From Drosophila miranda (Eukaryota > Arthropoda > Insecta > Diptera > Drosophilidae), in assembly GCF_003369915.1 (NCBI RefSeq), contig NC_046674.1, positions 15,562,001 through 15,626,000 of the forward strand: 64,000 nucleotides of DNA, written 5' to 3'. Positions 23,242-59,754 of this stretch are shown one piece after another. The position numbers were made by a program, and so were the translations under genes. The first letter of the stretch is position 1. The number at the start of each line of letters is the position of its first letter. The notes under the pieces are model-generated. The model was not told the origin of the DNA and made no database searches. It saw nothing but the letters and a program-made list of their open reading frames with translations.

Positions 23242-24114
23242 TCATTCCAAACCACCACCAGTCTGCTCTTCAATCCAATCTAGAAACGAAGACACACGCG
23301 TCAAGACATCTGGCAGTTTCACCTGGCACTTGGCATCGTAACCGTGCGAGACGATGCCCACCAGCGTTCTAGAGCCATCATCGAGAACCAGGGGACCGCC
23401 AGAGTCGCCGCGACACGGGAGTCCTGCCCTGGAATCAATGCATATAAAGGAGTCCAGTACGAGCTTCCTTCTTTTCCCTTTGAGCTGCTTGTTCCATTGT
23501 TTCTCGCATTCCTCGTTGGTGATGATTGGAGCTCTGATGTACTGGAGGACACTGCTAGCTTGCTGCTTGCTGGTCAGACCCCAGCCGGAAATAATGGCCA
23601 TCTTTCCCTCATAGGTGTTCCTTAGGTCGGGGAAATTAGCCGGCTGTATGCGGTCATTGAACGTTAGATCCTTTGGCAGCTTTATCAAGCCAATATCATT
23701 GGCTACAATTTTTCGGTTAAACCCCTTATGGACAATGGTTGCGCTCTTTTTGACCACAAATGGCTTACTCTCGTCCACTTCCAGACTTCCCACGTAGATA
23801 ATCACTTTGCGTCTGCAAGAGAATCTCTTGTTAGTGAACGTTTCAAAGCAGGCTATTGTTGGTTTTACTTACAGTTCAGAGCTCGGTTCCTGTAAGCAAT
23901 GGGCTGCTGTTAAAATCCAACGTTTACTGATAACTGTCCCGCCACACAGATTCGGTTCATCCTTTGAGTCATCAAAGTAGCAAAGCAGACCCACTTGGTA
24001 AGGGAACTGCTTATCCCTAGCCGTGGTGCCATTCATTATGCGGAGATAGCCCATTTCCTGGCCAAAACTCAGACTTAGCTGGGCGATCAGACATACAAAC
24101 AGCTGAAGAATCAT
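23242..24114 (-). CDS. Secreted chymotrypsin-family serine protease, 270 aa
   Basis: Two exons on the minus strand: 24114-23873 and 23812-23242. Residues 1-18 form a signal peptide. Activation would be by cleavage after Arg25 in LRIMNG, a variant of the usual IVGG. The catalytic triad is complete: His72 in LTAAHC, Asp120 in ANDIGLIKL, Ser218 in CRGDSGGP. The S1 position corresponding to chymotrypsin 189 is Leu212, not Asp, so trypsin-like specificity is unlikely. The short propeptide and lack of a clip domain suggest a gut or haemolymph protease rather than a cascade enzyme. The ATG at 24141 is in frame but lies upstream of the predicted transcription start, so the second ATG (24114) was chosen. 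Possibly CG10469 of D. melanogaster, from memory and gene order only. Confidence 0.9.
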
Positions 24115-24116
24115 TT

Positions 24117-24156
24117 CAACTGATTTATGGCTTGTGACCATCCCTTGGTTATATAT
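24117..24156 (-). promoter_or_regulatory. TATA box and initiator of the serine protease gene
   Basis: On the minus strand ATATATAA covers 24156-24149, and the initiator TCAGTT begins at 24123 with its A at 24122 or 24121. The spacing of about 28-35 bp is canonical. It gives a 5' UTR of only about 7 nt. Confidence 0.7.
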
Positions 24157-24358
24157 GGCCTGCTCTCGAGCTATTAGCTCTACTGATTGCTACAGTTTAA
24201 TGGCCCCGCACGGCGTGCTCTGGCTCTTATCGAACTTTTGCATAATTCTCGAGTGCATTCGTGTTTTTTCTTTATTGGTTATTATCGTTACGTTGTTTGG
24301 TTATTTGGATACATGGCATTTATGGCATATTGGGATTGGATAGAGAGTTTGGGCGCAC

Positions 24359-25453
24359 TTATTGGGAGACGCCAAACTTGTAGATGACTTCGTGGTTGTA
24401 GGTGCCGCCGGGGCGCAAGGTCGTCGATGGGAAGTTGCTGTGATTCACAGAATCGGGAAACTTTTGCGTCTCCAGGCAGAAGGCTCCATGCTTGGCATAG
24501 GCTGCTCCACTCTTACCGGGAATGGCCGCCTCTCCACGCTCCACGTCCGGCATAAAGTTGGCCGTATAAAACTGAACGCCTGGCTGATTGCTGACCACCT
24601 CCAGCCAGCGTCCACTGGGTGGATGCGTTGCTCTGGCCACTTTAGAGAAGGGCTGTGGCGGATCAAACTCCACACAGAAATTATCATCATAGCCGCGGGC
24701 CGGTTGCAGCTGCTTGAGGCGCTCCCCGAGATTGTTGGGCACGCGCAGATCGAAAAAAGTTCCGTCCACCAGTGTGATCTTACCGGTGGGTATGGAGTCC
24801 TTGTCCGTTTCGGTGATGCCATAGGCATTGATCTCGATGGTGTGCTCGTAGAGACCGTTGGCACCCGCCTTGTGGCCAGCCAGGTTGAAGTACGAGTGGT
24901 TTGTGAGATTCACGGGCGTGGGCTTGTCACTCTCCGCCATCATCCGGACATGCAGGCAGTTGTCCTCACTGAGGGTAAAGTTCACTGTGGCCGTGACCTT
25001 GCCCGGATAACCTTCATGGCCATCGGGATTGGTGTGCGATAGTGTGACGCCGTCTTGACGCACCGAAACCACATCCCAGTGGGCCTTGTCAAAGCCCACG
25101 AATCCGCCATGCAACTGGAATTTGTTATCCCGGTTCTTGGACACCTCCACCACCTCGCCATCCAGCCTGAAGCGTCCGTTAGCCACACGATTGCACACAC
25201 GTCCAATGGTGGCCCCAAAGTAGGGATTCTTTTCGCTCTGATAGCCCTCCAAGTCGTCAAATCCGAGCGTGACGTCGTCCAGCTGGCCGCGGGCATCCTC
25301 CGTCTTGATGCTGGTGATGGTGGCGCCCAGGGTGATCACCTGGACCGACATGCGACCGCCATTGCATAGCGTAAAGCGCCGAATGGGTTCCGTTTGCTTG
25401 GTAAATGGATTGACTGCTCCAGTAGCAAAAACATCCTCGGTGACGTGAACCAT
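24359..25453 (-). CDS. Galactose mutarotase (aldose 1-epimerase), 364 aa
   Basis: Single-exon gene. It interconverts the alpha and beta anomers of galactose and other aldoses in the cytosol, feeding the Leloir pathway. The full family length is present. Family hallmarks are NPYFGATIGRVCNR (residues 76-89), LHGG with His115, NLTNHSYFNLAG with the general-acid His186, GYDDNFC with Asp256, PGVQFYTANF and FCLETQKFPD with the general-base Glu328. There is no signal peptide. The gene lies about 220 bp downstream of the divergently oriented protease start region but is itself on the minus strand, so the two share no promoter. Possibly CG10467 of D. melanogaster, from memory. Confidence 0.95.
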   Translation of the reverse strand: MVHVTEDVFATGAVNPFTKQTEPIRRFTLCNGGRMSVQVITLGATITSIKTEDARGQLDDVTLGFDDLEGYQSEKNPYFGATIGRVCNRVANGRFRLDGEVVEVSKNRDNKFQLHGGFVGFDKAHWDVVSVRQDGVTLSHTNPDGHEGYPGKVTATVNFTLSEDNCLHVRMMAESDKPTPVNLTNHSYFNLAGHKAGANGLYEHTIEINAYGITETDKDSIPTGKITLVDGTFFDLRVPNNLGERLKQLQPARGYDDNFCVEFDPPQPFSKVARATHPPSGRWLEVVSNQPGVQFYTANFMPDVERGEAAIPGKSGAAYAKHGAFCLETQKFPDSVNHSNFPSTTLRPGGTYNHEVIYKFGVSQ

Positions 25454-26314
25454 TTCGATCTCGATGCAGCTACAAAATGAACTTGAGCGCCGAGTGCGCT
25501 GGCATTTTTATCTGCCCTACTCAACGCCGTAGAGGTTAATCACCACTTAATATTATTTACGTGTGTGTAAGTATTCACACTCTAAATTATCGCAAAACAG
25601 CCGCAACCAACAATATATAAAAAAATATAACAAACATATGAAAATTGTGTCTTATCAGAAACAGGGTTGGAGAGGCCTTCGATAAGAGCGATGCACTTTA
25701 GCGAAATACTTATATTTATATATATTGTATGCGCAGCTTACCCAACAGGTGGTTCCTTGCTCACTATTTTACAGGAAATTATATTGGATTGGATTTACAA
25801 ACAGCACTATTTTTCGCGGTTCAACGCAAGTTGCACATGTTTAATGTTTTGAAAATGAGGCGGTATATTTCGGTATATTTATGAACTCAAACACCTTGCA
25901 TATTTTTATATATTTTATAGCATTTTTGCGGATTTACTAGCATTGCTAGCAGTATTTATATTTATACTTCTTATAGTGTAGTATTTTTGAATACTTTTTA
26001 GTATTTTCCAACAAACGTTCACGTTTCCCTACAGGTGAGAGATGTAGTTAATATGTAGCCAATGTGTAGTTAGCGTGTAGTTACCATGTAAAACAAATAA
26101 TTTTGCGGAAATTATCGTTGTTCTTTTCTGTCTATACCTTATTTTATAAACAATCCAATTCAGATGAGTACTTCAAGTCGCCATTCTTGTATAAAATTGT
26201 TTACACTGTCGGATAAAAATATATGTTCATTGCTGAGGTTCTTAGCTAACTTCTAACTTTCAACCGAATATCCAAATCGAGAAATATGATGGAATATGAG
26301 TGCAAATAGTTCAT
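25454..26314. other. Intergenic spacer with one copy of a 20-bp repeated motif
   Basis: AT-rich, no gene seen. It contains the mutarotase promoter side, with no clear core motif recognised, and one copy of the CGGTATATTT dimer at 25861-25880 that recurs upstream of loj. Confidence 0.45.
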
Positions 26315-26364
26315 CGGTATATTTCGGTATATTTTTAGGGGTCAGACCGTATATTGTATCGATA
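26315..26364 (+). promoter_or_regulatory. loj promoter: CGGTATATTT dimer, degenerate motif 1, DRE
   Basis: A CGGTATATTT tandem dimer at 26315-26334 is followed by GGTCAGACCG, a motif-1-like sequence, and a perfect DRE TATCGATA at 26357-26364, 171 bp before the start codon. The arrangement resembles DREF/M1BP-type constitutive promoters. Confidence 0.55.
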
Positions 26365-26534
26365 GATCCGCGGTCGACTGGTTGTTTATTAACATTTTTA
26401 AATGTTTATTTAGCAAATAGAAAGCTAACCGGTAGGAATTCCTAATCACTATTTCATCCGTTCGGCAGCGAGTGTAGAGAAAAAGGCATTTTAGAGTCCG
26501 TACCCATAGCTGGCATACACAAAGTGTCACTGAG

Positions 26535-27517
26535 ATGAACAAATCCAAAATGCGATTGACGTGGCAACGAGAGCAGATTAAAATTCTATTACTGACATTC
26601 GCTCTGATTTGTTGTTGCTGCTTGATCAACGTTGCCTCAGCCCAAGAGGCGCAACAGCCGTGGTATGAGAATCTGCCAGCAGTTGCCATGGACTATAAGG
26701 TAAGGAGTACGCAGCATCCACACGACGTACGGAGTCTAAACAGCTGGAGATTATTGTTTTATTCTTTGCAGGTCCACATAGACGCTGGCAAAGAAGATTG
26801 CTATCATCAGTACGTGCAGGCGGGGGCCACTTTCTATGTGTCCTTCAGTGTAAGTCCATTGATAGATACTAATTCTCTTTGATTTTCACAATTGTGTTCC
26901 CCAGGTGGTGCGTGGCGGCGATGGCATGGCCGGTTTTGCCGTGCGCAATCCAGCCAATGAAGTGGTGAAGCCCTACCAGTGGCAGGCCACGGCGGACTAC
27001 ACTGACCAGGTCTCGCCCGGCGGCTACTACTCCGTCTGCATTGACAACCAGTTCTCGCGATTCGCTGGCAAGCTGGTCAACATCTACATCACAGTAGTGA
27101 AGTACGATGCCTGGGACAAGTACGCCAAAGAGATTGAGCAGCTGCAGCTGAACATGCAAAACTTTACAGTAAGCAGAAACTGGTTTTGTTTTCCTAAGCC
27201 ACACCCAAAAAATGAAACGATCTACTTATTACCTTAGGCCACCATCGGTACTGTGGAGCGAAACATCAACGACATGATGGGCTATCAGGCGCATAGCCGG
27301 CATCGCGAGGCCCGCGACTATGCTCTGCTCTTGGATAATAACTCCTACATTCAGACTTTCTCGCTAAGCCAAATTGTGGTCATATTGATCACATGCTCCA
27401 TTCAGGTGCGTTTAATCCACTATTTCTTTTACTTCATTCTAATTTCATTGTGTTTTCCAGGTTTTCTTCGTGCGAAAGCTGTTTGATGTGAAATCTAATT
27501 CAAGGAGTCGCATTTAG
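26535..27517 (+). CDS. loj: p24-family cargo receptor Logjam (TMED-like), 243 aa
   Basis: Exons 26535-26699, 26772-26849, 26905-27168, 27238-27405 and 27461-27517, all phase 0. The protein has an N-terminal signal sequence after a short basic segment (start at 26535, alternative in-frame ATG at 26550). Next come a GOLD domain with the paired cysteines in KEDCYHQ and YYSVCIDN, a heptad-like coiled-coil segment (YAKEIEQLQLNMQNF onward), and one transmembrane helix (FSLSQIVVILITCSIQVFFV). A short basic tail begins RKLFDV. It follows the p24 plan: type I membrane proteins cycling between ER and Golgi in COPII/COPI vesicles. The tail carries the FF-type aromatic signal but no KKXX retrieval motif. 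I recognise it as logjam, required for oviposition in D. melanogaster, from sequence type and locus. Confidence 0.88.
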
Positions 27518-27777
27518 AGATTCTCGGATATGCTGCACAATGACTTACTCTTTTTTTTTACCTTCCCATCCGCACATTTCCAATACATTCATTCAACAGG
27601 ATGAAGGCCGAATCCCTTCGCATTTTTGTAATTAATTTTATCACTGGCTAAACAGAACAAGTGCAAACTAGGCAGACTTTTGACGTATATATGAAACTAC
27701 TTATGTTATGTCTTGCAAGTTATATACAACAAACTTATTGTGATAAGTGTAAATGAGTGTGTGTTTTGTTCAATAAA
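27518..27777 (+). terminator. loj: loj 3' UTR and poly(A) signal
   Basis: Untranslated tail ending at AATAAA, 27772-27777. Confidence 0.65.
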
Positions 27778-29990
27778 AATATTGAATAATTTTGTACTTA
27801 ATGACGAGTTTTTTTTTGGGATCCAAGTTTAATTTGACTTGGCTAAAGCTATGGGAGCTTATGAGGATGTTCAAGCACTGTAAGCTCAACAAGGACTTTC
27901 ACCTTTTCTAAGCTTCATTTACCGTTACTTTTCCAAGGCATTTGAAAGCTTTTGCAGTCGAATTTCTCTAAGACGAAAATCCGTACAAAGATGTTTTCTA
28001 TGTAACGAATTTATTTCCAGAATACTGAAATGCTATATTCTACATTACGAATTTTCCGTATAATGAATTCCCCTTGTACATCTATCTATACACACATGTA
28101 CATACATATGTATTGTACTGTACATATTATTGTATATGAAATACATGGTTATGGATCGTCGTCGTCGTCGCCCAAAATTGTACTATCACAGATATAAATG
28201 TATCTCACAGATACAGATGATTCTCAGTTACAAATGACCGACACGTTAGTTCTTGAAAAATTGCAGTTCATTGAGACAATTATTTTGGTTGCTTTAGCAA
28301 GTGAGACGGGGGTTGGCGCACAAGCGAAGCGATTGTGAGGAGGGCTTGTCCCCTAGTATCATATAAACTTAAATTTGATCCCATATACAAAAGTGATTTG
28401 CGTTCAGAAAATGATATATGTATATCATCTATTATTATGGATAGCTTTGAAATGGGTCTATACAGATTGTGTCATACTTACCCATCAAATTTCAAATCTT
28501 TTGGCCATTTCTCGATTTCTAACGCGAATGCAAAAAATTAATGAAGCTAAACGTCGCACCTTGAATAACCTAATATAGATTTCTTTGAATGTGAAGTCAA
28601 TTATGATATATATGATGTATATTTTAATGTGTATATCCGCTTATCCTTATAAGTTATAAGCTTATAACAGTTCTGTTGATATTGTGGGGAAAGCTTCTTG
28701 AAAAAGTGTCATAATACTCTAAAAATTAAGGGTATGTGAGCCCAGAAAACGAAAGTGAAATAGCCCACAATCGCCAGCAATCCTAAAACCTATACACGCA
28801 GAATGTGAGAATACTTGTGCACCCATCCATTAAAATACATTGAAACCTCAAGCGAAACACAAAACCAAATTAAGCGAAGCACTAAAAATAAAAAAATTGA
28901 TTGTATCAAATATTTTTGAGAGATAATATTGTATGCACACATTCAAATGCACTCGTGATGACGTGGCTCAAGCCGAACGCCACTGCTGAATACCAGGGAC
29001 CCAATTTAGAAAATTCTTTTGGAAAGTATTCGTTGTATGAACTGACACTACTGTATAGTTAGTGGCTCTGCTTCAGCGCTCATTAACTAGATCTACGATT
29101 TGTAGACATTTTTCTTCCGCTTCTTCTCCTCCCCTAATTATGAGATGGCAAATGAAGCTCCCAATTCCATGCCATATGCTAGCTTATCAGAAATTATCCC
29201 CGCCTCGACACAGTACCTTAAATCATGTCACCGTTCTGGGCGCTTATCTATAAGTCATTTAACACATGTAGTACATACAAGTGTAAGCATGTGTGCGTGT
29301 ACATGTGTGATTCTGTGGGGCATGTGGCATGTTAATTATATCCTTTTTGGCAGGCGCATCTCGAGATCTTGGGGCGTCTTTTGTGGCCACTTCGGCTTGA
29401 AATTAAAATGGTATTATGTGTGCGGCGAGGAGGGCTTATCGCTGGGCTGGGTCTTAAAGTCCTTGCTAAACTAAGAGCCTAATGGCCTCACACACTAGCA
29501 CACACACACATGCACACACATAGATAAGAGTAGCGTGTGTTAGTACTGGCTCTTTAACTGTTTTAAACGCCATTGTTAAAATATTGCTCATACGCACTTC
29601 CGCCCAAAATGGGGTCTCTTCGCCAGCACTAATGATGCCCGCCGCCTGCTGCCACAGTGCTGCCCAAGAACATAGAGAAGAGCAGTCCAATGGAGCACCA
29701 GGAGCATCCACGGCGGCACAGTTTTGGCTCCGCCCATCTCGCAGCAGCAGCAGCAGTAGAAGCAGAAGCAGCAGCCGATGACAGCACCAGATAAAAGGGC
29801 AAAGCAGGAGTGCGGAGCGCGCCTGCGCATCAACCACCGCAAGAACGGACGATGGGGTGACATCCTTGCTAGCAGCGTCGCGGTTGCTGATTACACACAG
29901 CTCCAAAATATAATGATTGTGGGAGGAGTGTGTGTTTGAGTCCGTGCCTCTGTCCGTGTCCGTGTCGCCATCTTTGAACGTTCAAGCGTT
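27778..29990. other. Intergenic region between loj and Ets65A, no gene seen
   Basis: No coding frame shows convincing codon bias. The longest minus-strand frame (29466-29906) is Cys/Leu-rich low complexity over a CAG run and is not supported. Some stretches near 27960-28080 repeat TAACGAA/ACGAA words and might be old transposon debris. The region likely holds Ets65A upstream regulatory sequence. Confidence 0.4.
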
Positions 29991-30099
29991 GTTTCGGACG
30001 GGATGATCTGGGCGAGCACCGGGCCACATTAACTTCGAGTGCGCGTTACCGTGCAACACGTCGCGGACGACATAATAACGGTATTTTGCGGTTAAGATT

Positions 30100-30929
30100 C
30101 GTCGGTTGCACGTCGTCAATATCATCCACATCCACAGGAAAGGCAAAGAAAACGAAACGTTCACTTGGCCAAGTGGGCAGCACACAAGAAAAATACTAGC
30201 GAAAAAAGAAAAGGGACAAGAAGGAAACACACACACACACGTTACCCGTTAGTTGAGTGGCAAACTTGGACACATACGCCCAGCTTGTTGCTGGCTGTGG
30301 GCGTGGCAATAGCAACCAAAACACACACGAACGAACAACTGCAACTGCAACACTCACATGTGTCCTCCTCCGTGTGTGTCGCGGATATTTTTGTGCGGAA
30401 ATTATAGAAATTTCGCTTTTTGATTTCATTTTCATTCCGCTTTCGTTGGCGGCCCCAACTTCTCCGACTGCTACTCCCTTTCCTCCTATGCACCTGTGCG
30501 AACATCAAGGAACGCGTTCTTATCCTCGTCCTCAACGCCGTATACGTTGCTGCCTTCGCTGCCTTCGCTGCCGTCGGTGTCCAGTCTGCCTTGTCCTTGC
30601 ACTGACAAATTTCCTTGCATATCCGCTACAAAACTACTACGGCGACATCAAATACAAACAAAACCTTTCTTCGCGTGGCGCGTCGCTGTCGCGTTCACTT
30701 GTCGCATGTCCGTCGCCATTCTGACAATAATTTCATTTCCGGTCTGCAAATTGTACGCACTTGTTTTGAGTGATTAACGGCCCGTAACGATTGAGCCAAC
30801 AAGTGAAGTGTTTGCGATTGAATCGTTACCTACACCCAACGGAAGTTCTTCAAGTCGAGTGCAGCTAAGACTACAAGCGGAGTAGTATTTTTGGATAAGC
30901 TCTATCAGAGAAACAGCCATAATCCTGAG
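30100..30929 (+). other. Ets65A: Probable 5' UTR exon of the Ets65A long transcript
   Basis: GC-rich leader ending AATCCTGAG|GTGAGTG at 30929, a strong donor. The 5' boundary is undefined. The next coding exon has its acceptor at 34856-34857 with 60 nt of leader before the ATG. Assigned by strand and position. Confidence 0.45.
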
Positions 30930-33900
30930 GTGAGTGTGGACTTCGGCTAAAGACCAACTTATAACTAAGATAAATTTATGAGCTAGATCTTCTTTGTAAA
31001 GTGTGTTCCCATATGCACTTGGATGATCTGATGGACAAGTCAGAAATATGTAGGACATCTGGAAGTCAAGGATGGTTTTTCATATAGTCAAAACATTGAC
31101 GAGACTTAAACTCATTATGACGGGGTCTTTAAGGCACTTAGAGGTAGAACGATCTCAATGATGCCTATAATAACCAAGCAAAGAAATGAATGCTGTAACT
31201 AGATCCTCATATCTTTTAACGATTGGAACTATGTAGAACGAGATGTACAATTTTGAATTTCGATATGCCCCGAAACTTAATTATCCATTTGTAGGATTTA
31301 CTTTTTTGGTTCCAAGCTATACCGTCTTTAGATGATCTGATGGGCAAGACGTTTTCGAAGTCAGCTAGTGTAGTACCTGGATCTTGACACCTGCTGGAGC
31401 CTTATGCTCGGAAAATTCCATTTCCTAATTCCCCACTAATCAAACACGGCCACCCCACAAAACCTTCTATCGTTCGTACACTGTTAATCAAATTAGCAGA
31501 CATACAACGGATATATTCATAAACCAGCCAACAAATCAAAGCAGCGCACACTGGGCGGAAATGCCATTTTTTGTCATTAACCTACATAGTAAAGCTACAT
31601 AGAAGACGAAACTTTGAATATTTCGAATCAGGCTCGCCCTCCACCCACACATAATGCATTTCAGTTAAGTCTTTAATGTTTTTAATATATTAAAATCCCC
31701 TGCCACTTCGCTGTGGCGTACTTTGTGGTTGCAAACCACAAGCAAACCTTTCATATAAGTTTAATTGCGCAATACTTGTGGGAATGATCTTCTTCCGTTC
31801 TCCCCAATGCCGACTTCCCACATCCTCCGTCTACCGCTACGCCTGTGGATTCTTAGTCCATTTCTAGGCCGGACTTATGCCCGTTCTCCCTCAGTACTCT
31901 TCGAATGCCATCTCCTCAATCCTTCTTTACTGCTGTACCCTAGTCGCTTAGTCTGTTCCTGATTTTTTACAACTTCGAAATGATTCGCAATGAATTATGG
32001 CAGTGTCGGAAAAAATCGGATCTTTTGATTTACTGATTTATTTGATTCAATAAAAAACCACAGGAATATTTTCAAATCAATCATTAAACATAATTTGTAT
32101 ACATATATGTATGTAAATATATATGAATACAACATCTCACTCAAATGAAAAATTGTCATGGACTTTAAAATGGGTATCGTCATCTGCTGATCCCTCTGCT
32201 ACCTCAATCGCTGGTAGTCCCCTATTTGCAATTCTTTTTTGAGCTGATGCCAGTAAAAATTCATCGGATTCGCTTGAAACTCGTCACTCGGGGGTTTTCG
32301 AGGTTAATAATTACGAAACTGAAGTCAGTTTTGAAAAATTCAAAATGGCGGCTCCAATAAGGCCGGATTCACCTAAAACAAATAACTCCCCGAACTTGCT
32401 ACATCTACATCTAGAAGAGAAAATAACTCAATACATCTTGAAACTAGAAAACTATTATCAAATTCGTAATCAGCGACCCCAAAAGCCCCCGAGTGACGAG
32501 TTTTAAGCAAAATTTGTTTAATTTAACTTATTTGGTACTTGAATGAAAGAACTATTGAAATTAAGTGAAACTTGCCTAGTAACTCTTTATTGATATTCAA
32601 TATAGAGGTAAATAGTTTCTCATTTGAGATCGCTCTTCTCGCCGTATTTCCATTATTGGAATTTCCAGGGCTGTTCTAACTTGATTTGTTTATATGTTAT
32701 CCCATTCAGTCCAAAGTTTGCTTTCCATTTTAATCTTTTCGAGTCATTATTGCTTCTTTTTCTGAAGCCCTACTGATTTAACGTTTCTGAGGACCAATTC
32801 GTTATGATATGTATAAAAAAAACTGCAAGAACTCGAAGTAGTCTCTGAAGAAGAATCTTGATTTATTTCTTCGTATATCCAGTCAAAAGTTGCGTTCAAC
32901 CAAACTTCCAGCAAATCGCCTCGACGAATATCGACCTTGTCTGAATCTATGAAAATAGTTCGAAAATATCTACACAATAACGCACTATAATCTTACTTCT
33001 TCTGCACCACTAAAGGTAACTAGTTTGAGGTAGGCCCTAGTTAAAATGTCTGCCAACAAAACGAAATAAAAACTCATTTAACTAAAGAATTCCAACCAAT
33101 ATACTAAATACCTTAATGTACATTTTCCGTAATAAACAACGTTGTTTGGTTCTCTTAAATGGAAATCGCTGAAATTCGAACATTCACAATGTTTACTGTC
33201 AGAAACAAGGAACATTTAAAGGGTTTCCAAAAATCCAAGGATGGCCATTTAATAAAGGGGAATAATAATAAAATTATAAAACTATAACAAAATAATTTTG
33301 AGATAAATGCTAAAAAATCGGCATTCCGCCCAATGTGCAGCGGCTGCAACAAAATCATCATCAGTTCGACAAATAAACAGCTCACTAGTCGCATTATGCA
33401 GTGAGCCCCGAAAGCATTCAAAAATCTGTAAATTCCTGAAAATGAACAATCAAACCCGAGAGCAGTGAAATCTTACAAACCATTAATGAGGATGCGAGCG
33501 TGTGGCCTCTTAATTAAAAGATCTCTCTCGTTCTACAAGGGGATTATACCATTAACAGATGCTCGCTGGCAACTCGATTCGACCGAAGCATAACTCACGG
33601 CAGCCGCCCGGCAATCATTCCACTCCACACGCGTCAGAGAGCGAGACGAGCATTCAGGCCATCTCCAGGCCGACATCCTGGCATCCCGCTCGTATTTCCG
33701 GTGTGCGCGCGCTCGCAACGATTGTGATAGCTACGCACAAAAAAGATGTCTGCTCGCTAATGTTTGTTTGGGGAAATTTGCTTACATTTGCTTACAAGAA
33801 GAGCCAACCCGAGAGCCCGAGCCCGACCCCGAGCCCGAGCCAGGGCTCAAACCCGAACCAAGTACAAATAATAAATAATAAATGAGGCGTGTGCAGACCG

Positions 33901-34857
33901 TTTATAATGTCTGACAAGGCAAAAGTTGATGATGTTGTGTACGAGATGCAACCGTCCGATAATGAAATCTATTCCCGCTGATGCTGGCCAAGTTAAAGCC
34001 GTCTCGATTTCGCTTTTGCTTTTGCGTTTGGGGGAAACTTTAAGCCAGAGACAGTGGAAGTCGCACGTTGTGTGGCATAAATTTCGTTGGCATAAATCAA
34101 AATTCAGCAACTTCCGACGAGGGCAGAGTGCAAAAATTTGCATGCCCTGTGCTTCTGCCTCTGCCCGTGCCAGTGCTTGTTCCCGGGGCTAACTGCAGAC
34201 TGGCCAAAAAGGACACAGCTAACAATGGTCTGCACTCTCTGCTTTACCCTCTACCCCCTCTATGGACATTAGAAATGCACGCTCAAATGGCTGCCACCCA
34301 CGCACAGTACGGCCCAGCACTCATACGCAACGTTGGCCTAGTCTAAAGGGCAGGACTGTACTCGAACTCGTACTCGTACCCGTACACACAATAAATAACA
34401 AGCCAGATAATTATGCACGTCGTGCCTATATCTAAAGGAGCCCCACTTGTCCTCTCCAACCAGCCACCACTATTAATTATGCTGGCAAAAAGAGCGTGAG
34501 GCCTGAGAGGGAGAGGGAGAGGCAGAGGGAGAACTGCCAAAACGTGTTGGAGCCTTGGCAATTAGAGCGGTTGTTTGGCCCAAGAGGCCTCTTAAAATTG
34601 CAGTCTTTAATTGTGGGCCAGGCGTTATGATTTATGAATATCTTTCCGTAGCTCTGTAGTTTGCTATGAGGTGAGTGCTTGGGTATATATTTAGATTACT
34701 TTCAAGTAATTACAATACAATTTTTCAACTAAAGTGTAGACTTTAAAGATTGTTTTCTACGAATATCTGTATAAATCCATGAAAAATATATACTTTATGT
34801 AATATTTTAACGCTACAAAACTCCCATCATTCAATTTCTTTTCCCAAAATCCTTTAG
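30930..34857 (+). other. First intron of the Ets65A long transcript
   Basis: No gene is seen. It includes the 227-bp TIR element at 32277-32503 and otherwise AT-rich unique-looking sequence. A minus-strand frame at 32747-32977 is too short and isolated to call. Confidence 0.5.
32277..32503. mobile_element. Terminal-inverted-repeat element (MITE-like), 227 bp
   Basis: The first 41 bp and the reverse complement of the last 41 bp match at 34 positions, with the outer 18 bp identical (from AAACTCGTCACTCG). The interior is noncoding and includes the phrase TTCAAAATGGCGGC. The size and layout fit a non-autonomous DNA transposon. No clean target-site duplication is visible. Confidence 0.6.
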
Positions 34858-34918
34858 AGTCAAGTGGAATCCATTGTTCAGCCAACAGCCAGCCATTGAG
34901 GCTTCTCAGGCTTGCGCC

Positions 34919-59754
<24,836 letters not shown>

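Noticed and set aside
27960-28080. ACGAAT/TAACGAA-rich stretch downstream of loj as a pogo/Tc1-type remnant
   Set aside because: Only short words resemble such ends; no inverted repeat pair or ORF could be found.
29466-29906. 146-codon minus-strand frame upstream of Ets65A
   Set aside because: Leu/Cys-rich run comes from reading a CAG/CTG repeat on the opposite strand; no start context, domain or splice fit.
32747-32977. 76-codon minus-strand frame in the Ets65A first intron
   Set aside because: Composition looks mildly protein-like, but it is short and isolated, with no recognisable motif or matching exons. Possibly old transposon debris.
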